From the NCBI RefSeq assembly GCF_007845675.1, contig NZ_VOBR01000004.1, positions 124,001-188,000 of the forward strand: DNA of 64,000 bases, in the 5' to 3' direction. Under the pieces are notes generated by a model that was not told where the DNA came from, searched no databases, and saw nothing but the letters and a program-made list of their open reading frames with translations. A program made the translations under genes and the position numbers. Source of the stretch: Lentzea tibetensis (GTDB lineage: Bacteria; Actinomycetota; Actinomycetes; Mycobacteriales; Pseudonocardiaceae). Within the stretch, counting starts at the first letter, position 1. Each line of letters starts with the position of its first letter. Below are positions 52,006 through 60,976 of the stretch, in pieces.

Positions 52006-54057
52006 TCAGCCCTGCGCGAGATCCGCGAACCGCGAGTAGTGCAGCTGGTGAGCCACGGTGATCGTGGCCGTCGGCCCGGCACGGTGCTTGGCCACGATCA
52101 GGTCCGCCTCGCCTGCGCGAGGGTCGTCCCGCTCCCACGCATCAGGACGGTTGATCAGGATCACCATGTCGGCGTCCTGCTCCAGCGACCCGGACTCACG
52201 CAGGTCGGACAGCTGCGGCCGCTTGTCGGTGCGCTGTTCCGGACCGCGGTTCAGCTGCGAGATCGCGATGACCGGTACCTCGAGCTCCTTGGCGATCAGC
52301 TTGAGGTTTCGGGAGAACTCGGAGACTTCCTGCTGACGTGACTCGGACTTCTTGCCGGACGACATCAGCTGGAGGTAGTCGACGACCATGAGCTTGAGGT
52401 CGTGCCGCTGCTTCAGGCGGCGGGCCTTGGCGCGGATCTCCATCATCGTCAGGTTCGGCGAGTCGTCGACGAAGAGCGGGGCCTCGGAGATCTCGCTCAT
52501 CCGGCGGGCGAGACGGGTCCAGTCGTCGTCGCTCATCTTGCCGCCTCGCATGTCGCCGAGGCGGATGCGCGCCTCGGCGGAGAGCATGCGCATGACGATC
52601 TCGGTGCGGCTCATTTCCAGCGAGAAGATGGCGCTGGTCATGCCGTGCTTCACCGAGCACGACCGCGCGAAGTCGAGGCCCAGCGTCGAGTTGTGGGTCG
52701 GGATCATCGACTCGCCCGCGAGGTACAGGTGGTCGTGGTTGTCGACCTCGACGCAGCGCACCGGCACCGAAGCGACCGGGCGCACCGCGCGGATCTCGAC
52801 CCGCTCGGTGCTGCCGAGGGTGCCCTCGAGCTCCTCGATGTCGCGGCGCAGGCGGGCGAAGCGGCCGTCGACCGTGAGCGACGCCAGCAGGTCGCGGCGC
52901 TGGTAGCGGCTCGCCCGCAGGTACGCCGCCGGGATGTGCGGGTCCTCGTCGAGGCCGAGTTCCTTCGCGGTGCGGAGCTCGGCGTCGGTCAGCTCGAGGT
53001 CGCCGAAGCCGGACAGGAACAGGCCGAGCGAGGTCGGGGTCAGCGGGAGCGACGTGGCGGGCAGGTCCCACATCGGCGACATGCGGATGTAGTGCCGGGA
53101 CAGGCCCGCGGTCTCGAACAGCTGCGCGGTCGTGCGGATCGCCCAGAAGCCACCCGTCTCGCTGCACGACTCGGTCAGCCACTGGTGCTCCGCGTCGGCC
53201 ACGATCACCGTGCCGTCGGAGAACTCCACCGAGAAGCACGGGCGGCCGGGCATCACCTCGGTCGCGGCGACCACCGTCGTCGGGCGGCCGTCCGCACCCA
53301 TCAGCTGCGAGCCGACGGTGACCTCGCCCATCGTGGTCCAGCCGGTCGGCGTCGGCAGCGGCGTGTCGAGCGCCAGCGCCTTGCCGACACCGGGACGCGC
53401 GGCGACGATGATCATCTGGCCGGGGTGCAGGCCGTTCGTCAGCTCGTCCAGGTCGGCGAAGCCGGTCGGGATGCCGAGCGACGAGCCACCGCGCGACGCG
53501 ATCGCGTCGATCTCGTCCATCGTCGGCTGGAGCAGGTCCTCCAGCGCCACGTAGTCCTCGGTGGTGCGGCGGTCCGTGACCTCGTAGATCGCGGCTTGCG
53601 CGCGGTCGACCACCTCGTCGACGTCCGCGCCCTCGGCACCGTTGTAACCGAGCTGCACGATGCGCGTGCCCGCCTCGACGAGACGGCGGAGCACCGCCTT
53701 CTCGGCGACGATCTCCGCGTAGTAGCCGGCGTTCGCGGCCGTCGGCACCGTCGCGATCAGCGTGTGCAGGTACGGGGCACCGCCGACGCGCAGCAGCTCG
53801 CCGCGGCGTTCCAGCTCGGCGGACACCGTGATCGGGTCGGCGGGCTCGCCCCTGCCGTACAGGTCGAGCACGCAGTCGTAGATCGCCTGGTGCGCGGGAC
53901 GGTAGAAGTCGTTCGGCGCGAGCGCCTCGATGACGTCCGCGATCGCGTCCTTCGACAGCAGCATGCCGCCGAGCACCGACTGCTCGGCAGCAAGATCCTG
54001 CGGAGGCTGGCGCTCGAATCCGGGCTCCGCCATGCCCCGGTCGTCTACCAGCGCCAC
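52006..54057 (-). CDS. dnaB: Replicative DNA helicase DnaB containing an intein
   Basis: A 683-residue reading frame made of DnaB exteins (226 + 227 residues) and a 230-residue intein. The N-terminal domain reads RQPPQDLAAEQSVLGGMLLS; the ATPase domain has the Walker A motif split by the intein (RPGVGK before, STLGLDFARS after) and Walker B in LKLMVVDYLQLMSSG. C-terminal motifs include AISQLNRGPEQRTDKRPQLS and DLRESGSLEQDADMV. Splicing is needed to restore GVGKST and an active helicase. The start MALVDDRGMAEPG matches actinobacterial DnaB. A DnaA-box-rich gap separates it from rplI, as the next gene upstream. Confidence 0.97.
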   Translation of the reverse strand: MALVDDRGMAEPGFERQPPQDLAAEQSVLGGMLLSKDAIADVIEALAPNDFYRPAHQAIYDCVLDLYGRGEPADPITVSAELERRGELLRVGGAPYLHTLIATVPTAANAGYYAEIVAEKAVLRRLVEAGTRIVQLGYNGAEGADVDEVVDRAQAAIYEVTDRRTTEDYVALEDLLQPTMDEIDAIASRGGSSLGIPTGFADLDELTNGLHPGQMIIVAARPGVGKALALDTPLPTPTGWTTMGEVTVGSQLMGADGRPTTVVAATEVMPGRPCFSVEFSDGTVIVADAEHQWLTESCSETGGFWAIRTTAQLFETAGLSRHYIRMSPMWDLPATSLPLTPTSLGLFLSGFGDLELTDAELRTAKELGLDEDPHIPAAYLRASRYQRRDLLASLTVDGRFARLRRDIEELEGTLGSTERVEIRAVRPVASVPVRCVEVDNHDHLYLAGESMIPTHNSTLGLDFARSCSVKHGMTSAIFSLEMSRTEIVMRMLSAEARIRLGDMRGGKMSDDDWTRLARRMSEISEAPLFVDDSPNLTMMEIRAKARRLKQRHDLKLMVVDYLQLMSSGKKSESRQQEVSEFSRNLKLIAKELEVPVIAISQLNRGPEQRTDKRPQLSDLRESGSLEQDADMVILINRPDAWERDDPRAGEADLIVAKHRAGPTATITVAHQLHYSRFADLAQG
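52690..53379 (-). other. In-frame class 3 mini-intein in DnaB
   Basis: A 230-residue insertion in the Walker A motif, between GK and ST (protein residues 227-456). It begins with Ala (ALALDTPLPTPTGW), not Cys or Ser, and ends MIPTHN followed by Ser. The class 3 signature is complete: Trp67 in DAEHQW (block B), Cys209 in VPVRCVEVDN (block F) and Thr228 in PTHN (block G), with His229 and Asn230. The central 90 residues still resemble a LAGLIDADG endonuclease (HIPAAYLRASRYQRRDLLAS) but its catalytic blocks are lost (LTVDG instead of LMDTDG), so homing is probably dead. Class 3 inteins use the internal Cys as first nucleophile. Confidence 0.88.
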
Positions 54058-54454
54058 CGTGAGATCACCCCATCGACTCGTGCCTGCACCTCAGGTTTGT
54101 ACCCCGAGGGTCTGACAATTTCGGAGATTTCGGCCCGGCCACACTGCGCGATGGGCGATGTCCGCGAGGCGACGCTAGAGGGACCCATCCGGAGCAAGCA
54201 AACCAGCCTGTGGACAACTCGGTGGACATCCTGTGGATGTGCGCCCGCAGCCGGGTAGAAGGTGGGGACAACCTGGGGACAACCACAATCGTGACATGGA
54301 GACCCGCAGGTCAGCGGCTGTGCACAACTTGTGGAGAAACTAGTCGGTGACACCCTCGGCGTGTCGCGTCAAACCGTCTCTTCGGCGTGTCGCGAGCCTC
54401 GTGTCACATCGACTTATCCACAGGCGAGCCGTGTCGAGACGCTACTCCAAACGT
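54058..54454. promoter_or_regulatory. Noncoding region with a cluster of DnaA-box-like sites
   Basis: A 397-bp gap without a gene between dnaB and rplI. It has an exact TGTGGACAA (54209-54217), an exact TTATCCACA (54414-54422), and near matches TGTGGATGT (54232-54240), TGTGCACAA (54319-54327) and TGTGGAGAA (54330-54338). The cluster could titrate DnaA or regulate dnaB. The dnaB promoter must also lie here. Confidence 0.5.
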
Positions 54455-54498
54455 GCAAAAGCGCCACCCGACCAGACCAACCTGGCCAGGTGGCGCTT
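54455..54498 (-). terminator. Terminator of the rpsF-ssb-rpsR-rplI operon
   Basis: Arms AAGCGCCACC (54459-54468) and GGTGGCGCTT (54489-54498) form a perfect stem, with a further CCTGGCC pairing inside, followed on the minus strand by TTTTGCACG. It lies 10 bp after the rplI stop. Confidence 0.85.
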
Positions 54499-54508
54499 CC
54501 ATGAAGCA

Positions 54509-54964
54509 CTACGCCGAAGCGGTCACCACGAGGGGGAGCGCGACGGTGACCTCCGGGTGCAGCCGGATGGTGACCGAGTGCTTGCCGGTGGTCTTGATGT
54601 GACCCGGCAGCTCGATCGCGCGCTTGTCCAGAACCGGACCACCGGCGGACTTCACCGCGGCGGCGATGTCCGAGACGGTGACCGAGCCGAACAGCTTCGA
54701 CGAGCCGGCGGCGGCCTTGGCCTTCAGCGTGACGCCGCCGAGGCCCTCGAGGGTCGCCTTGATCTCCTTGGCGTGGTCCAGGTCCCGCACGCGGCGGGTG
54801 TCCTGGGCGCGCTGGATGACCTGGATCTGCTTCTGCGCGCCCTTGGTCGCGACGATCGCGAGACCGCGGGGGAGCAGGTAGTTGCGGCCGTAGCCGTCCT
54901 TGACCTCGACAACGTCGCCGGGGGCACCGAGGCCGGACACGTCAGCGGTGAGGATGAGCTTCAT
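54509..54964 (-). CDS. rplI: 50S ribosomal protein L9
   Basis: A 151-residue ribosomal protein. It starts [20 protein letters not shown] then [20 protein letters not shown], the conserved L9 N-terminal domain that binds 23S rRNA, followed by the long helix and C-terminal domain ([20 protein letters not shown]). ATG 54964 has AAAGGAGA upstream. The open frame reaches 55021 but that part is outside the family. It is the last gene of the ribosomal cluster. Confidence 0.97.
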   Translation of the reverse strand: MKLILTADVSGLGAPGDVVEVKDGYGRNYLLPRGLAIVATKGAQKQIQVIQRAQDTRRVRDLDHAKEIKATLEGLGGVTLKAKAAAGSSKLFGSVTVSDIAAAVKSAGGPVLDKRAIELPGHIKTTGKHSVTIRLHPEVTVALPLVVTASA

Positions 54965-54980
54965 CGTTGCGTCTCCTTTC

Positions 54981-55220
54981 TCAGCGAGCGGTCGAGGTGT
55001 AGGGCAGCAGCGCCATCTCACGGGCGTTCTTCACGGCAACAGCGACGTCGCGCTGGTGCTGCGAGCAGTTGCCGGTGACGCGGCGGGCACGGATCTTGCC
55101 GCGGTCGGAGATGAACTTCCGAAGCAGCGTCGTGTCCTTGTAGTCGATCAGGCTCGCGCTCTTGTCCTTGCAGAAGGCGCAGACCTTCTTCTTGGGCTTG
55201 CGCACAGGCGGCTTGGCCAT
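54981..55220 (-). CDS. rpsR: 30S ribosomal protein S18
   Basis: A 79-residue S18 protein starting [20 protein letters not shown]. It keeps the CxxC pair (CAFC) with further Cys and His in NCSQHQRD, so it is the zinc-binding C+ form used in zinc-replete cells. S18 pairs with S6, encoded upstream in the same operon. It lies 16 bp before rplI. Confidence 0.97.
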   Translation of the reverse strand: MAKPPVRKPKKKVCAFCKDKSASLIDYKDTTLLRKFISDRGKIRARRVTGNCSQHQRDVAVAVKNAREMALLPYTSTAR

Positions 55221-55280
55221 GTGTCTCTAACTCCTGGAATTACGCGGTGAATGAATGTCTGGATGACCGGTGCGGTCGGT

Positions 55281-55781
55281 CTAGAAGGGGGGCTCGTCGG
55301 CGAAGCCGCCACCGGAGCCGGCCGGCGGGGCGGAACCCCACGGGTCGTCAGCGGGGGCGCCACCGCCACGGGACTGAGGAGCGCCGCCGCCGAAGCCGCC
55401 GCCTCCACCGTCTCCACGGCTGACCTTGTTGACCTTCGCGGTCGCGTAGCGCAGCGAGGGGCCGATCTCGTCGACCTCCAGCTCCACGACAGTGCGCTTC
55501 TCGCCTTCCTTCGTCTCGAAGGAACGCTGGCGCAGCCGTCCGGTGACGAGCACGCGCGAACCGCGGGTGAGCGACTCGGCCACGTTCTCGGCGACCTGCC
55601 GCCACACGTTGCACCGCAGGAACAGCGCTTCGCCGTCCTTCCACTCGCCGGACTGGCGGTCGAAGGTGCGGGGCGTGGATGCGACCGTGAAGGACGCAAC
55701 CGCGGCACCCGACTGGGTGAAGCGGAGTTCCGGGTCGGCGGTCAGGTTCCCGACCACCGTGATCGTCGTCTCACCAGCCAT
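55281..55781 (-). CDS. ssb: Single-stranded DNA-binding protein
   Basis: A 166-residue SSB with the OB fold at residues 1-110 ([20 protein letters not shown], then [20 protein letters not shown], then [20 protein letters not shown]). A Gly-rich linker follows and the acidic tip FADEPPF matches the consensus that binds partner proteins. It binds single-stranded DNA at replication forks. It lies between rpsF and rpsR, the usual place. Confidence 0.97.
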   Translation of the reverse strand: MAGETTITVVGNLTADPELRFTQSGAAVASFTVASTPRTFDRQSGEWKDGEALFLRCNVWRQVAENVAESLTRGSRVLVTGRLRQRSFETKEGEKRTVVELEVDEIGPSLRYATAKVNKVSRGDGGGGGFGGGAPQSRGGGAPADDPWGSAPPAGSGGGFADEPPF

Positions 55782-55810
55782 GGCTTGGGAGCTCCCCTAT
55801 CCGAGGTTCG

Positions 55811-56119
55811 TCAGGCCTTGACGGCCGACTTGGCGGGCTCGCGGCGCAGGACCTTCGTCCGGAGCACCGTCTCCTGCAGACCGAGCTGGCGGTCCAGTTC
55901 CTTCACCGCGTCGGGAGTCGAGGTCAGGTCGAGCACCGCGTAGATACCCTCGGTGTTCTTGTTGATCTCAAAGCTCAGCCGGCGCTTGCCCCAAACCTCG
56001 ACCTTCTCAACGTTTCCGCCAGTGGTGCGGATGACGTTGAGGAACGTGTCGAGAGACGGCGCGATCGTGCGCTCGTCGAGACTGGGGTCGAGGATGACCA
56101 TCACTTCGTAATGACGCAT
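55811..56119 (-). CDS. rpsF: 30S ribosomal protein S6
   Basis: A 102-residue S6 protein starting [20 protein letters not shown], with [20 protein letters not shown] typical of S6. I use ATG 56119; a GTG at 56128 in frame, close to AGGAGG, is an alternative. It is the first gene of rpsF-ssb-rpsR-rplI. A leader hairpin precedes it. Confidence 0.96.
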   Translation of the reverse strand: MRHYEVMVILDPSLDERTIAPSLDTFLNVIRTTGGNVEKVEVWGKRRLSFEINKNTEGIYAVLDLTSTPDAVKELDRQLGLQETVLRTKVLRREPAKSAVKA

Positions 56120-56148
56120 GAGGACCACTCACCTCCTGTGGACTCGCG

Positions 56149-56167
56149 GCCACGGGCTCTCCGTGGC
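56149..56167 (-). promoter_or_regulatory. Hairpin in the rpsF leader
   Basis: Arms GCCACGG and CCGTGGC with loop GCTCT form a perfect 7-bp stem 30 bp upstream of the rpsF start, just before the AGGAGG ribosome site. S6 and S18 autoregulate such operons through leader RNA in many bacteria, so this is a candidate for that. I could not test the known S6:S18 consensus. Confidence 0.4.
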
Positions 56168-56235
56168 AGGAGGGTCGTCGCGTCAGCAACTGACAAAGAG
56201 TAACAAGGAGCGCTCGCCGGGCTTTTTCGGGGTGG

Positions 56236-57171
56236 TCACGCCGGGGTGCGACGCAGCACCCAGGTGCGCACCAGCGCACCGGTCACGCAGGACAGCGCGA
56301 GCACCGCGACCAGCACCGGAAGGCCCACACCGCCGACGCCGCGCAACCGCGGCAGCGCCTGCGCCCGGCCCGCCGTGTGCACCGGGTCGCCGTTGTAGCC
56401 CTGGCCCGTCGTCGACCTCGGCACCGCGGAGCCGTACCGGACGCCGGGCGACGGCGAGTAGACGCCGGGCATCGCGAACGGCAGCGAGCCGTAGCTGAAC
56501 AGCGGCACGCGGCCGAAGTTGTTGCCGAGCGAGTAGAGGCTGAAGTTCCCGTTGGACGCGGCCACGCCGCCGACCGGCGTCGCACCGGTCTGGTTGCCGG
56601 GCGGGGTGCTGCCCGGAGGCGTCGTCCCCGGCTGGCCCGCGGGCGGCTGCGTGCCGGGCGGGACGGTCGGTGCGGTGGTCCCGGCGCCGGGCAGGTTCGG
56701 CAGCGCCTTGGGCGCGTCCTGTATCGGCGCGGCCACCTTGTTCACGCCGGTCACGACGACGCCGCAGCCGTTCGTCAGCGTCGTCTGCACGGACGACGCG
56801 AGCGTGCCGATGATCGGCCCGAGCAGCGGCATCTTCCTGAGCTCGGCGACGACCTGGTTGGCGATGGTGGCGCCGGAGATGGTCGTGGTGCCCGTCTGCA
56901 CTGCGCCGATCGGGATCGGCGGCAGCGCGGTGAACGCCTGCTTGAACGGCGCGGCGAGCGGCGGTCCGAGCAGCGGGATCTTGTTGATCAGGTCGGTGAC
57001 GGGACCGACGACGGCCGACGGGCTCAGCGAGACGGGCTGACCAGGCGTTCCCTGCACGGACGTCGCGCAGCTGCCCACGACGATCGGGTCAGCGGCCGCA
57101 GCCGTCCCCGCACCGATCGAGGCCGATACCAAGGTCACGAGCAACGCGGCGGTCGCGCTCGCCAGTCTCAT
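56236..57171 (-). CDS. Secreted, Pro/Gly-rich surface protein of unknown function
   Basis: A 311-residue protein with a signal peptide (RLASATAALLVTLVSASIGA then GTAAAA), a mature domain with two or three cysteines (VGSCATS and TNGCGVV) and repeated hydrophobic turns, a Pro/Gly/Thr-rich linker (residues about 165-205), and a C-terminal transmembrane helix (LPVLVAVLALSCVTGALVRT) with an Arg-rich end. It looks anchored at the outside of the membrane. I recognise no family. It lies upstream of the ribosomal cluster with a 107-bp gap and is convergent with no gene. Confidence 0.65.
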   Translation of the reverse strand: MRLASATAALLVTLVSASIGAGTAAAADPIVVGSCATSVQGTPGQPVSLSPSAVVGPVTDLINKIPLLGPPLAAPFKQAFTALPPIPIGAVQTGTTTISGATIANQVVAELRKMPLLGPIIGTLASSVQTTLTNGCGVVVTGVNKVAAPIQDAPKALPNLPGAGTTAPTVPPGTQPPAGQPGTTPPGSTPPGNQTGATPVGGVAASNGNFSLYSLGNNFGRVPLFSYGSLPFAMPGVYSPSPGVRYGSAVPRSTTGQGYNGDPVHTAGRAQALPRLRGVGGVGLPVLVAVLALSCVTGALVRTWVLRRTPA

Positions 57172-57305
57172 GTGCCGTCCACCTTTCCTACTTACAAGTA
57201 ACGAACGTACGGCCAGGTGGTGACGCCGGTCATGTCTCCTTTTGACAATTACTCCTATCGGCGGCGGTCGCAGGTGCGTTGCAGACGCCGACTACCCTCC
57301 TTGGC

Positions 57306-58076
57306 ATGCGCATCGGGGCACATGTCCGCGACGACGACCCAGTTGACGCCGCGGCGGAACGCGGTGCCGAGGTCGTCCAGTTCTTCCTGTCCGATCCGCA
57401 GGGCTGGAAAGCACCCAAGCCGCACCCCCAGACCGAGGCGTTGCTGGCGAGCGACCTCACCGTGTTCATCCACGCCCCGTACATGATCAACGTCGCGTCG
57501 CTGAACAACAAGATCCGCATCCCGTCGCGCAAGAACGTGCTCCAGCACGCCAAGGCGGCGAAGGCGGTCGGCGCGCAGGGCCTGATCGTGCACGGCGGCC
57601 ACGTCACCAAGGGCGAGGACCCGGCCGAGGGCTTCCAGAACTGGCGCAAGTTCTTCGAGCGGCAGGTGGCCGACGGCGGCTTCGACGTCCCGATCCTGAT
57701 CGAGAACACCGCTGGCGGCGACAACGCCATGGCGCGCAGCTTCGACGCGCTGGCCAGGCTGTGGGACGCGGTCGGTGAGTTCGGCGCGGGGTTCTGCCTG
57801 GACACCTGCCACGCGTTCGCCGCGGGCGAGGACCTGGTCGGCATCGTCGACCGGGTGAAGGCCATCACCGGCCGGATCGACCTGGTGCACCTCAACAGCT
57901 CTCGTGATGAGTTCGCGTCCTCCCGCGACCGGCACGCCAACATCAATACTGGCACCATCGACCCTGACCAGCTGGTGGCCGTTTGCGCCAGCGCCGACGC
58001 CCCGGTCGTGGTGGAGACACCCGACGAGGGTCAGGCCGGCGACATCGCGTTCCTGCGCGACCAGCTCGGCCGGTGA
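57306..58076 (+). CDS. AP endonuclease family 2 (endonuclease IV-like)
   Basis: A 256-residue TIM-barrel zinc endonuclease for abasic sites. It starts RIGAHVRDDDPVDAAAERGA and has the zinc ligands in FIHAPYMINVAS, LIVHGGHVTKG, ILIENTAGGDN, FCLDTCHAFAAG, and LVHLNSSRDEFASSRDRHAN. Length is slightly short for Nfo (about 280). The GT87 gene overlaps its stop by GTGA, so both are co-translated. Confidence 0.93.
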   Translation: MRIGAHVRDDDPVDAAAERGAEVVQFFLSDPQGWKAPKPHPQTEALLASDLTVFIHAPYMINVASLNNKIRIPSRKNVLQHAKAAKAVGAQGLIVHGGHVTKGEDPAEGFQNWRKFFERQVADGGFDVPILIENTAGGDNAMARSFDALARLWDAVGEFGAGFCLDTCHAFAAGEDLVGIVDRVKAITGRIDLVHLNSSRDEFASSRDRHANINTGTIDPDQLVAVCASADAPVVVETPDEGQAGDIAFLRDQLGR

Positions 58077-59518
58077 GACTTGTGCACGAGGTGGTGGCCG
58101 TGGTTCCCGAGCAGCGTGATGCCGGGCGCCGAGGCAACCGCTTCGGGCGCACCGCCCTCGCCGTGCTGGTCATGCTCTGCGGGCTCACCCTGCTGATCGG
58201 GTTCGCGAACAAGGACCGCTGCACCGGCCCGTCGTTCGACGAGTGGGGCCGCACGCAGCCGGACTACGACAAGCGCAACAAGGCCGAGGTCTGCTACTCG
58301 GACATCCAGCACCTGTGGATCGGCAGGGACATCGACCGGCACGTCTTCCCGTACGTCGACGGCGGCATCAACGACAGGGGCCTGCTCGTCGGCGGCTCGG
58401 TCGAGTACCCGGTGCTGACCGGCCTGCTGATCTGGGCAGGCGCGCTGTTCGCGCACAACGACGCGGAGTTCCTGCTGTACTCGGCGCTGCTGATGATGCC
58501 GTTCGGCCTGCTGACCGGTTGGCTGCTCGGCAAGCTGGCCCGCTGGCGCGCGCTGCTGTGGGCGATCGGTCCACCGCTCGTGCTGTACGCGTTCCACAAC
58601 TGGGACCTGCCGGTCGTGCTGTGCTCGGTCGCGGCCGTCTACGTCGTGCACCGCTGGAAACGGCCGCTCGTCGAACGCTCGGTCGTCGCGTCCGTGCTGC
58701 TCGCGCTCGGCTTCGCGTTCAAGATCTACTCCGGCATCTTCGTGCTGCCGCTGATGCTCTACGTCCTCACCGGCGGCCGCGACGGCAAGGAACTGCCCGA
58801 CGGCAAGAAGTACGACCTCGCCGGCGCGTGGCGGGTCGCGATCGCGGCGGTCATCACCGTGGTGCTGGTGAACCTGCCGTTCGCGATCGCCGGCTACGAG
58901 GGCTGGAAGGCGTCGTTCACGTTCCAGCAGCTGCGCCGGGTGGACATCACCACGAACTCGGTCTGGTACTGGGGCCTGCGCCCGTTCATCAGCGACGACG
59001 AGATGCAGTCGCTGGTCGGCGTGCTCTCCCCCGTCACGATCATCATCTCGTTCGCCGTCGCGTGCTGGCTCGGCTGGCGGCGCTACCAGTCCGAGGGCAC
59101 CTACCCGTGGATCCCGGTGTCCGGCGCGATGCTGTGCGGGTTCATGCTGCTGCACAAGGTCCACTCGCCGCAGTACACGCTGTGGCTGGTCCCGATGCTC
59201 GTGCTGCTCAGGGTGCCGCTGCGGTGGGCGTTCGCGTACTTCGCCGCCGATCTCGCGATGGGCATCGGCATCTTCCGCTGGTTCTACGCGATCGAGTTCA
59301 ACCAGCCGGCGGGCATCTACGACAGCTTCTCCGCGCAGGCCGTGATGATCGGCGTGTGGGGACGCGCCGCGCTGCTCGTGGCCCTGTTCGTCGCGTTCCT
59401 CAAGGCCCGCGACGTAGTTTCTGACGATGACGACGAGCGCGGGGTACTCGGGGAAGCCGCTCCACGTGAAGTTGGGCGCAAAACCCGGCTCCCGCGTGCT
59501 TCTGGTGAGCCCGCCTGA
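58073..59518 (+). CDS. GT87/DUF2029 family membrane glycosyltransferase-like protein
   Basis: A 481-residue integral membrane protein with about 11-12 helices, of the polyprenyl-phosphate-mannose-dependent (DUF2029/GT87) group. The first extracytoplasmic loop carries an acidic site in PSFDEWGRTQPDYDKRNKAE, and the loop near KVHSPQYTLWLVPMLVLLRV is typical. GTG 58073 overlaps the nfo stop. A second family member lies at 60888-62480. The last 92 bases overlap the DUF3052 gene in another frame. In mycobacteria Rv0051 holds a similar place near rpsF. Confidence 0.85.
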   Translation: MRLVHEVVAVVPEQRDAGRRGNRFGRTALAVLVMLCGLTLLIGFANKDRCTGPSFDEWGRTQPDYDKRNKAEVCYSDIQHLWIGRDIDRHVFPYVDGGINDRGLLVGGSVEYPVLTGLLIWAGALFAHNDAEFLLYSALLMMPFGLLTGWLLGKLARWRALLWAIGPPLVLYAFHNWDLPVVLCSVAAVYVVHRWKRPLVERSVVASVLLALGFAFKIYSGIFVLPLMLYVLTGGRDGKELPDGKKYDLAGAWRVAIAAVITVVLVNLPFAIAGYEGWKASFTFQQLRRVDITTNSVWYWGLRPFISDDEMQSLVGVLSPVTIIISFAVACWLGWRRYQSEGTYPWIPVSGAMLCGFMLLHKVHSPQYTLWLVPMLVLLRVPLRWAFAYFAADLAMGIGIFRWFYAIEFNQPAGIYDSFSAQAVMIGVWGRAALLVALFVAFLKARDVVSDDDDERGVLGEAAPREVGRKTRLPRASGEPA

Positions 59519-59822
59519 GGGCTTCGCACTCGACTGCCCGCACCACACGCGCGCCGGCCGTGAGCCGTACGACGTGCTGCTCGTGTTCTGCCCGATGCTC
59601 GCGGACCTGCACCGCCAGTGGGAGAAGTCGGTCGCCCGGATGACCACGGCGGGCGCGCTGTGGATCTCCTGGCCGAAGAAGTCGTCCGGTTTCGGCTCCG
59701 ATCTCGACGAGAACCTGGTGCGTGAACACGCGCTCGCACACGGGCTCGTCGACGTGAAAGTGTGTGGGGTCGACCAGACGTGGTCCGGGTTGAAGCTGGT
59801 CAGGCGCCTGAAGGACCGGTAG
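59427..59822 (+). CDS. DUF3052 domain protein
   Basis: A 131-residue small cytosolic protein. It starts MTTSAGYSGKPLHVKLGAKP, then GSRVLLVSPPEGF, and continues DVLLVFCPMLADLHRQWEKS, then GALWISWPKKSSG, the usual order of DUF3052. The function is unknown. It begins inside the 3' end of the GT87 gene in a different frame (59427-59518), so it is very likely co-transcribed. Confidence 0.85.
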   Translation: MTTSAGYSGKPLHVKLGAKPGSRVLLVSPPEGFALDCPHHTRAGREPYDVLLVFCPMLADLHRQWEKSVARMTTAGALWISWPKKSSGFGSDLDENLVREHALAHGLVDVKVCGVDQTWSGLKLVRRLKDR

Positions 59823-59872
59823 CCCCCGGACGGCCGATGCGTCAGATCCACTTCCCGGCGCATCCTGGGTGA

Positions 59873-60976
59873 GTGCGGATGATCGGCCTGGTTTCCGCGG
59901 GGGTGGCGTCGCTGCTCCTGCTGACCGGTGCTTCCGACGCACAGGAGCCGCAGGCCCCGCGCTGGGTGCCGACGTGGCACGCCGTGCCCAACGAGGCGTC
60001 GGCCAACTCCAGCCAGACGATCCGCACCCTGGTCCGGATCACCGCGGGCGGCACGTCCGTGCGCGTCCGGCTGTCCAACGCGCTCGGCACCAGGCCGGTG
60101 CGCGTCGACCGGGTCACCGTGGCGCTGTCCGCGGGCGGGGCGAACGTGCAGGAGGGCTCGCTGCGCGAGGTCCGCTTCCGCGGCGCGCGCGGCACCACGA
60201 TCCGCACCCGCGGCGCGGTGTTCTCCGACCCGATCGCGCTCAACGCGTCGGAGCGCGCGCTCCTGCTCGTGTCGACCTACGTGCCCGCCGGCTCGCCGTG
60301 CCACGCGCGGGCGCACCGCACGAACTACGCGGCACCCAGCGGCGACCACACCGGTGACCTGACCGGTGCCGCGTTCACCGCGAACCACACGTCCGTCTGC
60401 CTCGTCGGCGGCGTCGACGTCACGGGCACCGACGCACCCGGCGCGGTGGTGGCGCTCGGCGACTCGATCACCGAGGGCGACTCGGGCAGCTGGCCCGGCT
60501 ACCTCGACACGTCCAGCGCGGTGCTGAACTCCGGCATCTCGGGCAACTGCGTGACGCTGCACGGCGACGCGATGGTCGTCCGGCTGTACCGGGACGCGCT
60601 GTTCAGCCCGCAGGTGCGCACGGTCGTCCTGCTGGGCGGCATCAACGACATCCAGCAGGACGTGCACGCCGACACGATCATCGCCGCGCTGCGCACGATC
60701 CGCGCCCGCACCCAGCTCGCCGGGGTGAAGCTCGTCGTCGGCACGGTCACGCCGTGGCGCGGCTGGGGCGCCTACAACGACAAGCGCGAGTCGCAGCGCC
60801 AGACGCTCAACGAGTTCATCCGCACCGCGGGCATCTTCGACGGCGTCGTCGACTTCGACGAGCTGCTGCGCGACCCGGCCGACGTGCTCAGACTGCGTCC
60901 TGAGTTCGACTCCGGTGACCACCTGCATCCGAATGACGCGGCTTTCCGGACGATGGCACGAGCCGTCGACGTGTGA
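59873..60976 (+). CDS. Secreted SGNH hydrolase
   Basis: A 367-residue protein with an N-terminal signal ([20 protein letters not shown]). The N-terminal domain of about 160 residues is beta-rich ([20 protein letters not shown], and [20 protein letters not shown]). The SGNH catalytic part has the nucleophile Ser in [12 protein letters not shown], Gly in SGISG, Asn in LLGGINDIQ and the Asp/His pair in DHLHPND. It is probably an esterase or lipase acting outside the cell, substrate unknown. The start is GTG 59873 or ATG 59879. Its 3' end overlaps the convergent GT87 gene by 89 bases. Confidence 0.88.
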   Translation: MRMIGLVSAGVASLLLLTGASDAQEPQAPRWVPTWHAVPNEASANSSQTIRTLVRITAGGTSVRVRLSNALGTRPVRVDRVTVALSAGGANVQEGSLREVRFRGARGTTIRTRGAVFSDPIALNASERALLLVSTYVPAGSPCHARAHRTNYAAPSGDHTGDLTGAAFTANHTSVCLVGGVDVTGTDAPGAVVALGDSITEGDSGSWPGYLDTSSAVLNSGISGNCVTLHGDAMVVRLYRDALFSPQVRTVVLLGGINDIQQDVHADTIIAALRTIRARTQLAGVKLVVGTVTPWRGWGAYNDKRESQRQTLNEFIRTAGIFDGVVDFDELLRDPADVLRLRPEFDSGDHLHPNDAAFRTMARAVDV

